64,000 nt of DNA from an uncultured Myxococcales bacterium (lineage in GTDB: Bacteria > Myxococcota > Myxococcia > Myxococcales > Myxococcaceae): assembly GCA_937980205.1 (NCBI GenBank), contig CALJKW010000051.1, positions 186,001-250,000 of the forward strand. Direction: 5' to 3'. Positions 25,029 to 33,316 of the stretch are shown here, one piece after another (the first letter of the stretch is position 1; each line of letters begins with the position of its first letter). The notes below the pieces were generated by a model. It ran no database searches. It had not been told where the DNA came from and saw only the letters and a list, made by a program, of their open reading frames with translations. Made by a program: the position numbers and the translations under genes.

Positions 25029-26492
25029 GTGCTGGGCATCGCCGCGCTCGCGGCGTTCGCGGCGCTCGTGCGCGCCTACTGGGCGTTCACCGTCGACGAC
25101 ACGTTCATCTTCCTCAGGTACGCGCGCAACCTCGCCCAGGGTTACGGCCTCACCTACAACCCGGGCGGCCCGCCCGCCGAGGGCTACACCTCGGTCGCGT
25201 GGACGGTGGTGCTCGCGCTGCCGCACCTGCTCGGCCTCGACGCCGAAGCCTTCGCGAAGGCGCTCGGCGTCGGCTGCATGCTCGGCGCCGGCGCGCTCTC
25301 GGCCCTGCTCGCGGCGCGGCTCGCCGGTGAGCGCGCCCTCGTTCCCGCCGTCGCCGCGCTGCTGGTGCTCGCGCTGCCCGCGACCGTGGTGCACGCGGTG
25401 TCCGGCATGGAGACCGCGCTCGCCACGCTGCTCGTCTGCGCGTGGGCGGTGCTCGCCGAGCGCCAGGTGTCGTCCCGCGGTGGGCCGTGGGCCCTGGCGG
25501 GGTGCGGCCTGCTCCTCGGGCTCACCCGGCCCGAGGCGAACCTGTTCGTGGCCGTCGGCCTCGTGCTCGTGCTGCGGAAGCTCGAGGCCGCCGCGCGCCG
25601 CCGGCTCGCGTTTGCGGTGCTGCTCGGGCACGTGCTGCCCGGCGCGGCGTACTTCGCGTGGCGCGTCGTCCACTACGGCAAGCTGCTGCCGCTGCCGTTC
25701 TACGTGAAGGCCGTCGCGCCCGAGCTGGGGCCGCTGGCGGGGCTTCGCCAGTGCGTCGAGCTGTTGCGCATGTTCAGCGTCGACAACCTCTGGCTGTTCG
25801 GCCTGCTCGCCGTCGCGCTCGCGACGCTGCCGTTCGCGCGGCTGTTCCTCGGCGCCGCCGCGGCGTGGTGGGCCTTCTTCCTCTTTCCCGCGCACGAGAT
25901 GGGCTACGACCTGAGGTACCTCTTCCCCCTCGTGCCGGTGCTGCTCGCGCTCTGCGCCGCGTCGGTGGCCCGCGTCACCGCTCGGCTCGAGGGGCGCGTG
26001 CCCGCGGCGGCGGTCGCTCTCGGCTGCGCGGTGCTCATGGTCGCGAGCTTTCACCACCGCCTCGCGGGGCACATCGAGGAGAAGCGCGACTACGGCGAAG
26101 GGGGCCGCAAGGCGCACGTCGCGATCGGGCAGTGGCTCACCTCGATTCGCCCGCACGTCGAGCGGCCGGTGGTGGCGACGCTCGATGCGGGCGCCATCGC
26201 GTACTTCGCGAACTGGACGGTCATCGACACGTGGGGGCTCAACGACCCCGAGGTCGCGCTCGCCGCGGCGGGCGCCGGCCGCAGCGCCGACGCGATTCTC
26301 GCGCGGCAGCCCACGGTGGTCGTCGTCATCTCGCAGCACGCCGACCGCTTCGTGCCGCACTTCGACTTCGAGGGCCCGCTCTACGAGCGCGCGCTGGCGA
26401 GCGGCTACCGCGTGCTCGGCCGCTGGCAGTTCACGGCGGACTACCACCTGTGGGCGTTGGGGCTCGAGGGCGTGCCGCCGCCGCCGAGCTGA
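25029..26492 (+). CDS. GT-C type membrane glycosyltransferase-like protein
   Basis: The protein is ~487 residues with about 10-11 membrane helices in the first 350. The first loop contains DDTFIFLRYARNLAQGYGL and NPGG..AEGYTS, the pattern of GT-C enzymes and their relatives (acidic pair directly after helix 1, used to bind a lipid-phosphate sugar donor). A soluble C-terminal domain (VVATLDAGAIAYFANWTVID, DTWGLNDPE) faces the periplasm, as in related mannosyl- and arabinosyltransferases. The GTG at 25029 is the first usual start; a CTG at 25002, overlapping the previous stop, would give the better N-terminus (TGSRWPALVLGIAAL). The product may add a sugar to a lipid-linked glycan or protein. 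Its end overlaps the convergent gene by 52 nt. Confidence 0.75.
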   Translation: MLGIAALAAFAALVRAYWAFTVDDTFIFLRYARNLAQGYGLTYNPGGPPAEGYTSVAWTVVLALPHLLGLDAEAFAKALGVGCMLGAGALSALLAARLAGERALVPAVAALLVLALPATVVHAVSGMETALATLLVCAWAVLAERQVSSRGGPWALAGCGLLLGLTRPEANLFVAVGLVLVLRKLEAAARRRLAFAVLLGHVLPGAAYFAWRVVHYGKLLPLPFYVKAVAPELGPLAGLRQCVELLRMFSVDNLWLFGLLAVALATLPFARLFLGAAAAWWAFFLFPAHEMGYDLRYLFPLVPVLLALCAASVARVTARLEGRVPAAAVALGCAVLMVASFHHRLAGHIEEKRDYGEGGRKAHVAIGQWLTSIRPHVERPVVATLDAGAIAYFANWTVIDTWGLNDPEVALAAAGAGRSADAILARQPTVVVVISQHADRFVPHFDFEGPLYERALASGYRVLGRWQFTADYHLWALGLEGVPPPPS

Positions 26493-27691
26493 GCCGAACG
26501 CCCGAGCGCCAGCGCCACCAGCAGCGCCGCGCCCGGCCAGACCTGCACCAGCAGCCGGTTCACCAGCGTGCCGTTCTCGGCGAACGCGCGCACGCGCTCG
26601 CTGCCGCAGAGGAGGATGAGGGCGATGGCCGCCCCGTTCGCGAGCACGAGCCCCTTGAGGGCCCGCTCTTCACGCGAGGGCAGCCGGTGCAGCAGGACGG
26701 CGAAGGCGATGGCCCAGAACACGCCCCACGAGAAGACGTCGGCGGCGTGCAGCCACAGCTGCGACCCGAGCGTGGGCAGCCACGGCCAGTACGGCGCAGC
26801 GAGCGCGTGGTCGCTGCCGGTGACGCCGTGCAGGGAACACAGCGCCCGCCAGGTCACCGCGACGGCGACCGCCGCGAGCGCCGGCACCATCAGGCGCGCC
26901 CTCGAGCCCGACGGCGCGGCGAGCAGCGCGGCGGCGGTCGCGGCGAGCGCGTGCACGAGGCCCTCGTCCTTGAGCGCCGCGAGCACGACGGCGAGCCCGA
27001 GCGCCTCGACGTCGACGCCCCTGAGCAACCGGCCGAGCAGCGCCAGCCCGAGCAGCCCGACGGGCAGGTCGACGTAGGCCGAGCGCAGGTGCACCCACGC
27101 GAGCGGCGCCGCGAGGGCTGCGCCGAGCGCGACGAGACCGAGCGGCGGCCGCGCGCGCAACAACGGAGCCCACGCCTCGAGCGCCGCGACGGCGCTGAGC
27201 AGCACGAGCAGGCTCGCGGCGAGCGTGTACGCGACGAGCGAGTCGGCGCCCAGGGTCAGCCAGCCCGCCGCAGAAGGAAACAGCGTCGGGTAGCCCACGG
27301 GCACGAGGTGCTGGCCGGTGTCGAGGCTCGCGCGCACGACCTCTCCGAAGCCGAGCGACGCGAGCCGCGCCTTGCCGAGCCAGACGAGCTCGTCCCACTG
27401 CGTCGGCACCCACGGGCGCGCGAGCACCACCACCGTGACGAGCCCGAGCGCGCGCCAGGGCAGCGGGGTGGGCAGCTCGCCTCGCGTGCGGGGGAGCACC
27501 GCTGCGACGACGACGGCGAGCGCGAGCAGCGCCCAGCCGGCCGGGCCGAGCGAGGCGAGGTACAGCGCCGCGAGCGCGAGCCACGCCGCGGTGGGCCGGC
27601 GCAGCGCCTGCAGGTAGGGCTCGCGCCGCGAGAGCGAGAGCAGGGCGGCGCCCGAGAGGTGAGCGAGGACCACGCCCAGCAGGCTCGTCAC
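26441..27691 (-). CDS. Polytopic GT-C/PMT-like membrane protein
   Basis: The protein is 416 residues from a GTG at 27691 that overlaps the stop of the upstream gene (GTGA). About 11 hydrophobic helices span the whole length. After the third or fourth helix comes the loop PTQWDELVWLGKARL, whose acidic pair and WxxKA pattern are typical of GT-C/PMT-family loops facing the periplasm. There is no soluble C-terminal domain, unlike the convergent neighbour, with which it shares a 52-nt overlap. Likely a second membrane glycosyltransferase for envelope glycan assembly; donor and acceptor are unknown. Confidence 0.7.
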   Translation of the reverse strand: MTSLLGVVLAHLSGAALLSLSRREPYLQALRRPTAAWLALAALYLASLGPAGWALLALAVVVAAVLPRTRGELPTPLPWRALGLVTVVVLARPWVPTQWDELVWLGKARLASLGFGEVVRASLDTGQHLVPVGYPTLFPSAAGWLTLGADSLVAYTLAASLLVLLSAVAALEAWAPLLRARPPLGLVALGAALAAPLAWVHLRSAYVDLPVGLLGLALLGRLLRGVDVEALGLAVVLAALKDEGLVHALAATAAALLAAPSGSRARLMVPALAAVAVAVTWRALCSLHGVTGSDHALAAPYWPWLPTLGSQLWLHAADVFSWGVFWAIAFAVLLHRLPSREERALKGLVLANGAAIALILLCGSERVRAFAENGTLVNRLLVQVWPGAALLVALALGRSAQLGGGGTPSSPNAHRW

Positions 27692-28173
27692 GGCGGCGCT
27701 CCGCAGACGACGCGGTCTTCGGCGCGCCGGCACGAGAACGAGAGGCTGCCGCCGCGCAGCTCGAGCGAGACGGCCGGGCTCACCGCCGGCCGCGAGGGCA
27801 GCGCGTAGCGGCCGATGGGGAAGACGACGTCGTCGTCTTCGCGGGTCACCTGCACCGGGGTCGACGGCCACGGCGCTTCGCGCTGCACCTCGGCCACCGC
27901 GCGCGCGACCGAGGCCGCGAGCTCGCCGCGGCGGTGGGGCGCATCGCCGCGCAGCGCCAGCACGAAGACGGCGCCGGGGACTGCCGCCGCCAGCAGCACG
28001 AGCGCGACCAGCTTCGGCCGGCCGCGGCGCAACAGCAGCAGCGCGGCGCAGAAGGCGGCGAGCGCGAGGCCGCTGAAGAGCAGCCCGTTGGGGAAGCCGG
28101 CGCGCGACTGGCCGCTGACGCTGTTGGCTCCGTCGAGGAGAATGCCCTCTGACGTCTCGAGCGCGCCGGCCAC
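27688..28173 (-). CDS. Small membrane protein, function unknown
   Basis: The protein is 161 residues from a GTG start. The N-terminal ~28 residues are hydrophilic, two hydrophobic helices follow (NGLLFSGLALAAFCAALLLL, LVALVLLAAAVPGAVFVLAL), then a soluble tail with beta character (ELRGGSLSFSCRRAEDRVVC) and two cysteines. It is translationally coupled to the polytopic GT-C-like gene downstream, so it may be a partner subunit. The 201 bp upstream to the next gene contain no convincing gene; a 60-codon plus-strand frame there starts with GTG and has no ribosome-binding site. Confidence 0.55.
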   Translation of the reverse strand: MAGALETSEGILLDGANSVSGQSRAGFPNGLLFSGLALAAFCAALLLLRRGRPKLVALVLLAAAVPGAVFVLALRGDAPHRRGELAASVARAVAEVQREAPWPSTPVQVTREDDDVVFPIGRYALPSRPAVSPAVSLELRGGSLSFSCRRAEDRVVCGAPP

Positions 28174-28374
28174 GGGTGAGAGGGCGTGTACGAGAAAAGC
28201 GCCCGACGGGGAAGTGTGGGCGTGCCGGCGGAAGTGACCGAGGGCGTCGACCCGAGGGGCGAGGACGGCGACCCCGCGGTGCTCGCGCTCACCGCCCCGC
28301 GTGCGGCGAGGGCCCGCGCCGAGAGCCCGCTCGGCGCTGCGGTGCAGCGCGTGCCGCGGGTCGAGTGAAGGGCG

Positions 28375-31300
28375 TCACTCCATCACGTCGGTGAAGACGC
28401 AGCGGAAGCGCTGCGGCGTCGAGCGGTTGTCCCACCCGATCTCGTTCGCCGCCTGGTCGAGCTGCCAGTTGGCCTGGACTCCGATGCCGCGCCGGGGCGC
28501 GAAGACGTAGGTGTTGCCGTCGGTCCAGTAGGCCCACTCGCGCGACCACTCCGCGGTGGTCGCGGCGGCGTTGGCCAGCCCCGCCTGCTGAAGCTGCGCC
28601 AGCTCCCGCACCGAGGGGAGCCGTCCGCCGAGCTGGCGGCACTCCCACTGCGCGGCCGGCTGCGGGAGCGCGGCGCGCGGGTGCTGGTCTGCGCGCAGGC
28701 GGCCGGTCTCGAAGCACGGGGTGGCCGGCGAGCCGTAGCAGGCGTGCCCGCTGAACGCGGTGGGCGCCGTCGCTGGCCACACGCAGCGGTACGCGAAGCT
28801 CGCGGTCTCGGGCTGCCCGGTCGTCGCGCCGTCGCTCAGCCGCGCCGTGGTGCGAAAGCCCTCGCGGTAGTCGGGGTTGAGCGTCCACGCGTAGGCGGTG
28901 GAGGACGCCTGGCCCAGCTCGTTGCCGACCACACCGTTGTTGTAGCGGACGCGGTACAGCTCGGTGGCCATCGGCAGCCGGCCCCCGGCGCTCTCGCACG
29001 TCGCCCTCGCCGTCGGGAAGCTCGCCGCGGGGCGCTCGAAGACGTCCCACGCGTTGCCCCACGCGTCGACGAACGGGGGCAGCCCCGACGGGTTCTGGTT
29101 GCCGTTGGAGTTGCCCGCCGCGGTGTTCACGCAGCTGAAGGCCCCGGTGGCGGGGTCGCGCAGCTGCACCTGGTTGGCGGCGCAGCTCACGAACGCGCTC
29201 GCCTCGGTCTCGCGCCACACGCAGCGGTACGGGCGTGCCGCGGTCGGCGCGCTCAGCGCGCCCGAGTAGGCCGCCGCGGCGTAGTCGTAGTGCGGGTTCC
29301 AGTACGGGCTGCCGGTGCCCGCCCAGCGGTACACCTGCCAGCCCCAGGTCGCCGGCGAGCTGCTCCACAGGTAGTTGTTCGTGCCGTTCTGCCAGCCGGC
29401 GTGCACGAGCTGGTTCAGCTCCTCGGTCGAGGGCAGCGTCGCGCCGAGGCCGAGGCAGGTCTTGAGCGCTGCGTGCCACACCGCCGCCGCGCGGTCGGTG
29501 CCGTCGGCGGTGAGGCGATTGCGGCCCGCCGAAGTCTGGAAGCAGCTGCCCTGGCAGGCCGGGCTCGGCGGCTGGACACCGCTGGTGGGCACCTTCTTCC
29601 CCACGCAGCGGAACGGGTAGACGCTCGACGGGCCCGCGTGGCTCGCGCTGGAGGAGTCGGGGCCCCACCACGGCTCGGGGTTGCGCGACCAGCGCAAGAC
29701 GCTCAGGTAGCCGTTCCCGTGGTAGCTCGCGCTCGAGGTCCACTGAAAAACGGGCCAGGGGAGGTCGGGGCTGCTGACGAAGTTCGCGCCGCTGCTGATC
29801 TGCGCCGCGTAGTCTTCCGCCGTCGCCACGCTGGCGCCTTCGAGCTCGCACTCGTGCCTGGCCGACGTGAAGTACTGCGGCGCGCGCGACCAGCGGTCGA
29901 CGTTGTGAAACGGGTCGCGCGCGCCGCACTCGGCGCCCACCGGCCCGTAGCAGCGGGTGCCGGTGAAGCCCGCCGGCTGCGCCGCCTTCCAGATGCAGCG
30001 GTAGGGGTAGGTCGCCGTGCCGAGCGCCTCGGAGAAGGCCGAGGTCGCGAGCGCGGTGGTCATGAAATAGAGCGGCCGGTACGAGGGCGCGATGGTCCAC
30101 AGCTGCTGCGTGTCGTTGGGGCCGCCGATGTTGCCGGTGCCGTGGCTGGCGCGGTTGCGCCACAGCTCGGTCACCGTGGGCAGGCGGGCGCCGTCGGCGA
30201 GGCAGGCGAGGTTCGCCTCCGACCACGTCTTCGCCGACCGGGGCACGCCGTCCCACGTGTCGCCCCAATCGTCGCGCACCTCGAACCCGTTGGCCTGGCC
30301 GCCGCTGGCGCCCGAGTTGCGCAGGTCCACGCAGAGCCAGGCGGTGCCGTTCCACTGCAGGGCCTGGCCGGCGCCGGTGCACGGCTGCGAGGGCGGCGCG
30401 CCTCCCGCGGCCGCGCACTGCCAGCCGGTGCCCGTCCACTGCAGCACCTGACCGGTGGTGCAGCCGGAGGGGCTGAACGCACCGAGGGTGGTGCCACAGT
30501 TCCCGCTCGTGTCGCAGACCGCGTTGCCGCCCTGGGTGAGCGTGGTGGCCGCGACCGGGCCGGCGACGGTGACTCCGCTGCTGATGGCGCCGCCGCCCAG
30601 GCCGTTGACCGAGGTGGGGATGCTCGCGGTCGTGGCGTACCCCGACAGCGTGGAGCCGAGGCTCGCGCTGGTGACGTAGCCCGACAGCGTCGAGGTGAGG
30701 CTTGAGCTGGTGACGTAGCCGCTCAGCGCCGAGCTCACGCTCTGGGTGGTGGCGTAGCTGGCGAGCGTGGTGCCGAGCGCGGCGTTGGTGACGTAGCCGC
30801 CCAGCGTCGTGGTGAGGCTCGCGGTGGTGGGGTAGCTCGCCAGCGTGGTCGAGAGCGACGCGTTGGTGACGTAGCCGCCCAGGTCGGCCGTCGTCGCGTA
30901 CGAGGCGAGCGTGGTCGCGAGGCTTGCGTTGGTGACGTAGTTGGCCAGCGTGCTCCCGCCGACGCTGTCGTCGCTCGCGCAGCCCCACCGGCCGTTCGCC
31001 GCCGACCACTTGAGCACCTCGCCGTCGGCGCAGCTCGCCAGCAGCCTGGGGTCGCGCGCCACCAGCGCGTACGGCACCGACGCCACGCGCTGCCGCGGCG
31101 ACAGCGCGGCGCCGCCGACGGTGAGCTCCAGGTACCGCTCGCTGCCGTCGAACACGGTGTCGGGCAGCGGCGTCACCTCGCCGAGGAACGTGCTGTACAG
31201 GCCGTCGCTCAGGACGATGGTCTGCGTCTCGCTCCACAGCGAGGCGCCGCCGGTCGTCGCCGCGAACAGGTCGAAGCGCAGCTGTACCGTGCCCTGCGCC

Positions 31301-31407
31301 GGCGTGCCGTCGGCGTTGAGCAGCCGGCCCTGGTAGCCGAGCTTGCGTGGCACCTGGGCCACGGCCAACGCGGGAGCGAGAACGGCCAGCACGATGAACG
31401 TCCGCAT
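28375..31407 (-). CDS. Exported stalk protein with 13-residue repeats and multiple Lcl_C/DUF1566-like domains
   Basis: The protein is 1010 residues; ATG 31407 has a GGAGGG ribosome-binding site. A signal peptide (FIVLAVLAPALAVAQ) is followed by a tail-fibre-like domain (RKLGYQGRLLNADGTPAQGTVQ, VPYALVA). Then come about eight Tyr-led repeats of 13 residues (YVTNASLSTTLAS type), like trimeric fibre shafts. Residues ~330-1010 hold at least four related domains, each with LP[ST]..EL, an aromatic-rich centre and an ending of the YRC[VI]W type with conserved Cys. That matches the Lcl C-terminal (DUF1566) fold of Legionella collagen-like protein. The architecture suggests an extracellular fibre with several binding heads. 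It follows a MopE-like lipoprotein gene by 20 nt. Confidence 0.75.
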   Translation of the reverse strand: MRTFIVLAVLAPALAVAQVPRKLGYQGRLLNADGTPAQGTVQLRFDLFAATTGGASLWSETQTIVLSDGLYSTFLGEVTPLPDTVFDGSERYLELTVGGAALSPRQRVASVPYALVARDPRLLASCADGEVLKWSAANGRWGCASDDSVGGSTLANYVTNASLATTLASYATTADLGGYVTNASLSTTLASYPTTASLTTTLGGYVTNAALGTTLASYATTQSVSSALSGYVTSSSLTSTLSGYVTSASLGSTLSGYATTASIPTSVNGLGGGAISSGVTVAGPVAATTLTQGGNAVCDTSGNCGTTLGAFSPSGCTTGQVLQWTGTGWQCAAAGGAPPSQPCTGAGQALQWNGTAWLCVDLRNSGASGGQANGFEVRDDWGDTWDGVPRSAKTWSEANLACLADGARLPTVTELWRNRASHGTGNIGGPNDTQQLWTIAPSYRPLYFMTTALATSAFSEALGTATYPYRCIWKAAQPAGFTGTRCYGPVGAECGARDPFHNVDRWSRAPQYFTSARHECELEGASVATAEDYAAQISSGANFVSSPDLPWPVFQWTSSASYHGNGYLSVLRWSRNPEPWWGPDSSSASHAGPSSVYPFRCVGKKVPTSGVQPPSPACQGSCFQTSAGRNRLTADGTDRAAAVWHAALKTCLGLGATLPSTEELNQLVHAGWQNGTNNYLWSSSPATWGWQVYRWAGTGSPYWNPHYDYAAAAYSGALSAPTAARPYRCVWRETEASAFVSCAANQVQLRDPATGAFSCVNTAAGNSNGNQNPSGLPPFVDAWGNAWDVFERPAASFPTARATCESAGGRLPMATELYRVRYNNGVVGNELGQASSTAYAWTLNPDYREGFRTTARLSDGATTGQPETASFAYRCVWPATAPTAFSGHACYGSPATPCFETGRLRADQHPRAALPQPAAQWECRQLGGRLPSVRELAQLQQAGLANAAATTAEWSREWAYWTDGNTYVFAPRRGIGVQANWQLDQAANEIGWDNRSTPQRFRCVFTDVME
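30612..30962 (-). repeat. Coding tandem repeat, 39 bp (13 residues)
   Basis: Within the stalk protein gene, units begin with Tyr and follow Y[VA]T[NTS].[SA]L..TL.[SG]. One unit is shortened to 9 residues. Nucleotide identity between units is imperfect, so selection at protein level rather than recent slippage is likely. Confidence 0.7.
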
Positions 31408-31427
31408 GAGCCCTCCAAGAAGCACTG

Positions 31428-32168
31428 CTACTGCGCGACCGGGGTGAAGCCGCCGAGGTGGCGGTACGCGCCGCCGCTGGCTTCGACCTGACCGTTCTGG
31501 GCCTGCGGCACACCCTGGCCGAAGACTCCGAAGTTGGTGAACTGGCTGTTGGTCTGCACCTGGTCGCCGAACGAGCCGCCCGACGAGAAGGTGTGGAAGA
31601 CGCCGCCGGCCTCGGGGAGCGGGTCGTGATGCACCGCCAGCACGCCGCCGTCGGGCAGGCTGCACTGCCGCGCCGCGCAGGTCGACTCGCAGCCGAACGT
31701 CGCCGGGCCGTCGACGTCGAAGAACCCCGGCTGGCACGGGCCGCGGCCGCACACGCCGTTCGCGCAGCGCGCGGCCGCGTTCACCGGCGCCGGGCAGGTC
31801 GCGCCGCACTGGCCACAGTGTCGGGGGTCGGTGCGGGTGTCGACCATGGTCGCCCCGGGCGGCAGACATTCGCCCAGCTGGCCGGTCGACAGACACGCCC
31901 GCTCGCACGAACCGTTCGCGCCGCACGCGGTGGGCGCCTGGCCGGGCGTGCACGCGCAGACCCCGCCCTCGTCGGCGGTGCCGTCGCAGTCGTTGTCGAG
32001 CTGATCACACACCTCCGTGCGCCCGGGCGCGCGCGAGGGGTTGCCGTCGTCGCAGTCCGAGCAGCTGTCGACGCCGTCGCCGTCGGCGTCGACGCACGGA
32101 GGCTGAGGCTTCTCGCCGCAGGTGCAGCCGACCACCGTGAGCGCCGCGAGGACGGCGAGCCGCACCAT
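31428..32168 (-). CDS. Cys-rich lipoprotein with MopE-type metal-binding motifs
   Basis: The protein is 246 residues. A short signal peptide with lipobox (TVVGC) is followed by Asp-rich motifs: DADGDGVDSCSDCDD and DNDCDGTADE. The DNDCDG.xDE signature is the putative metal-binding motif named after Methylococcus MopE and is common in myxobacterial surface proteins. The middle is Cys-rich (HCGQCGATCPAP). The C-terminal ~70 residues are Gly/Gln/Phe-rich. It is followed 20 nt later by the stalk protein, so the two probably form a cell-surface operon. A TAGGCT box sits 9 nt before its ATG. Confidence 0.7.
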   Translation of the reverse strand: MVRLAVLAALTVVGCTCGEKPQPPCVDADGDGVDSCSDCDDGNPSRAPGRTEVCDQLDNDCDGTADEGGVCACTPGQAPTACGANGSCERACLSTGQLGECLPPGATMVDTRTDPRHCGQCGATCPAPVNAAARCANGVCGRGPCQPGFFDVDGPATFGCESTCAARQCSLPDGGVLAVHHDPLPEAGGVFHTFSSGGSFGDQVQTNSQFTNFGVFGQGVPQAQNGQVEASGGAYRHLGGFTPVAQ

Positions 32169-32177
32169 CGGCCGGCG

Positions 32178-32183
32178 AGCCTA
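32178..32183 (-). promoter_or_regulatory. TAGGCT -10-like box 9 nt before start codon
   Basis: On the minus strand TAGGCT is followed by CGCCGGCCG and the ATG at 32168. No Shine-Dalgarno sequence. It would drive the MopE-like lipoprotein/stalk operon. Confidence 0.4.
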
Positions 32184-32427
32184 TCGGGTCCGCGAGGCGA
32201 ACGCTGCTTCCTTCGGCCGAGGGCTTCATGCTCAACGGCTACGTCTCCGCCGGCTGTCGGCTGATGCGTTCGATTGCGCTCGGCGGCACCGGCGGACGCC
32301 CGAGGGCCGTGCGGCCAGAAGCGCCCGAGAGCGCCGCCGAGAGTGGCAACGAGCCGCGGTCCGCTTCGCTGCGCCTTCTGCTCGGCGTTGTCGAGAGCGC
32401 GTACTGCGACCGTGTTTTCGCTCCGTG

Positions 32428-32433
32428 TAGACT
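32428..32433 (+). promoter_or_regulatory. TAGACT -10-like box overlapping a Shine-Dalgarno leader
   Basis: TAGACT is followed by GGAGGCCCCC and the ATG at 32444. A start 6-7 nt after the box would remove part of the GGAGG, so either a very short leader or two initiation modes are possible. It is the only TAG box here that coincides with a Shine-Dalgarno match. The rest of the 275-bp divergent gap (32169-32443) shows nothing else I can support. Confidence 0.4.
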
Positions 32434-32443
32434 GGAGGCCCCC

Positions 32444-33316
32444 ATGTTCGCTTCGCTCGCCGCCGCGTCGTTGCTCGCCGGCTGCCCCGGCTACCTGGAC
32501 GGCGCCTGCTCCGGAGTGACCGCGCACACCCCCGGCAGCGTGGTGCTGACTGCGGGTGAGAACGCGCCTTCGAGCGTGCGGTGGAACGGCGCCGAGCTCT
32601 CGCTGCCCCGCACCCTCACCGGCGTGAAGCCCGGCGTGTACCTGCTCGAGCTCTCGCACCCCGATTACCCGCCGTCATCGCGCTGGGTGACGGTGCGGCC
32701 CGGCGAGAAGCTGCGCCTGGGGCTCACGGTCTGCGGGCTCGGACGCGCCGGCACCCCCGAGGGCCGCTGCTGTCTCTCCGGTCAGACGCTGGTGAACGGG
32801 CAGTGCAGCGGCGCGGTGTTCTGCAGCTACCCGTATGACGGGCAGAGCTGCGCGCTCTCCACCTGCCCCGAGGGCACGGTGCGCCTGCCGGGCGGGCTGT
32901 GCTGCGAGCCGGGCGAGCGGCCCGACTTCGAGCGCTTCAGTTGCACGCGCCAGGCCGCGCCCCGCTGCGCCGTCGGCTTCGTCGCGAGCTTCGACCGGTG
33001 CGTCCGCTCGGCCCGCTTCTCCGACTCCGACGGCGACCACGTCAGCGATGCGAATGACAACTGCCCCAAGGCACCCGAGGACCTCGACGACTTCCAGGAC
33101 GACGACGGGTGCCCCGATCTCGACGACGACGGCGACGGCGTGCCCGACGCCGTCGACCGGTGCCGGAGCACGCCGGAGGACAAAGACGGCTTCGAAGACG
33201 GCGACGGCTGCCCCGACCTCGACGACGACCGCGACGGCGTGCCCGACGCCGTCGATCGCTGTCGCCGCGAGCCCGAAGACGACCCCGCCGGAACCGACGG
33301 GTGCCCTCAATCATGA
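32444..33316 (+). CDS. TSP3-repeat lipoprotein
   Basis: The protein is 290 residues; ATG 32444 has GGAGG 6 nt upstream, while the open frame extends uselessly further upstream. The lipobox is LLAGC. After a PEGA-like beta domain (LPRTLTGVKPGVYLLELSH) comes a Cys-rich region with repeated CC and C..G pairs (GRCCLSGQTLVNGQC, GLCCEPGERPDF). The C-terminus has three thrombospondin-type-3 calcium-binding repeats (DSDGDHVSDANDNC, DDDGDGVPDAVDRC and a third). It should be a Ca2+-stabilised outer-surface protein. It is the first of four genes linked by ATGA, TTGA and GTGA overlaps, so its level should be matched with the three downstream proteins. Confidence 0.75.
   Translation: MFASLAAASLLAGCPGYLDGACSGVTAHTPGSVVLTAGENAPSSVRWNGAELSLPRTLTGVKPGVYLLELSHPDYPPSSRWVTVRPGEKLRLGLTVCGLGRAGTPEGRCCLSGQTLVNGQCSGAVFCSYPYDGQSCALSTCPEGTVRLPGGLCCEPGERPDFERFSCTRQAAPRCAVGFVASFDRCVRSARFSDSDGDHVSDANDNCPKAPEDLDDFQDDDGCPDLDDDGDGVPDAVDRCRSTPEDKDGFEDGDGCPDLDDDRDGVPDAVDRCRREPEDDPAGTDGCPQS

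Noticed and set aside
28186..28368. 60-codon plus-strand frame in the 201-bp gap
   Set aside because: GTG start without ribosome-binding site or TA box, no hydrophobic or conserved pattern, composition like non-coding GC-rich sequence.
32228..32443. Upstream in-frame extension of the TSP3 lipoprotein (72 codons)
   Set aside because: The lipobox leader starts at 32444 with GGAGG and a TAGACT box; the extension would bury the signal peptide.
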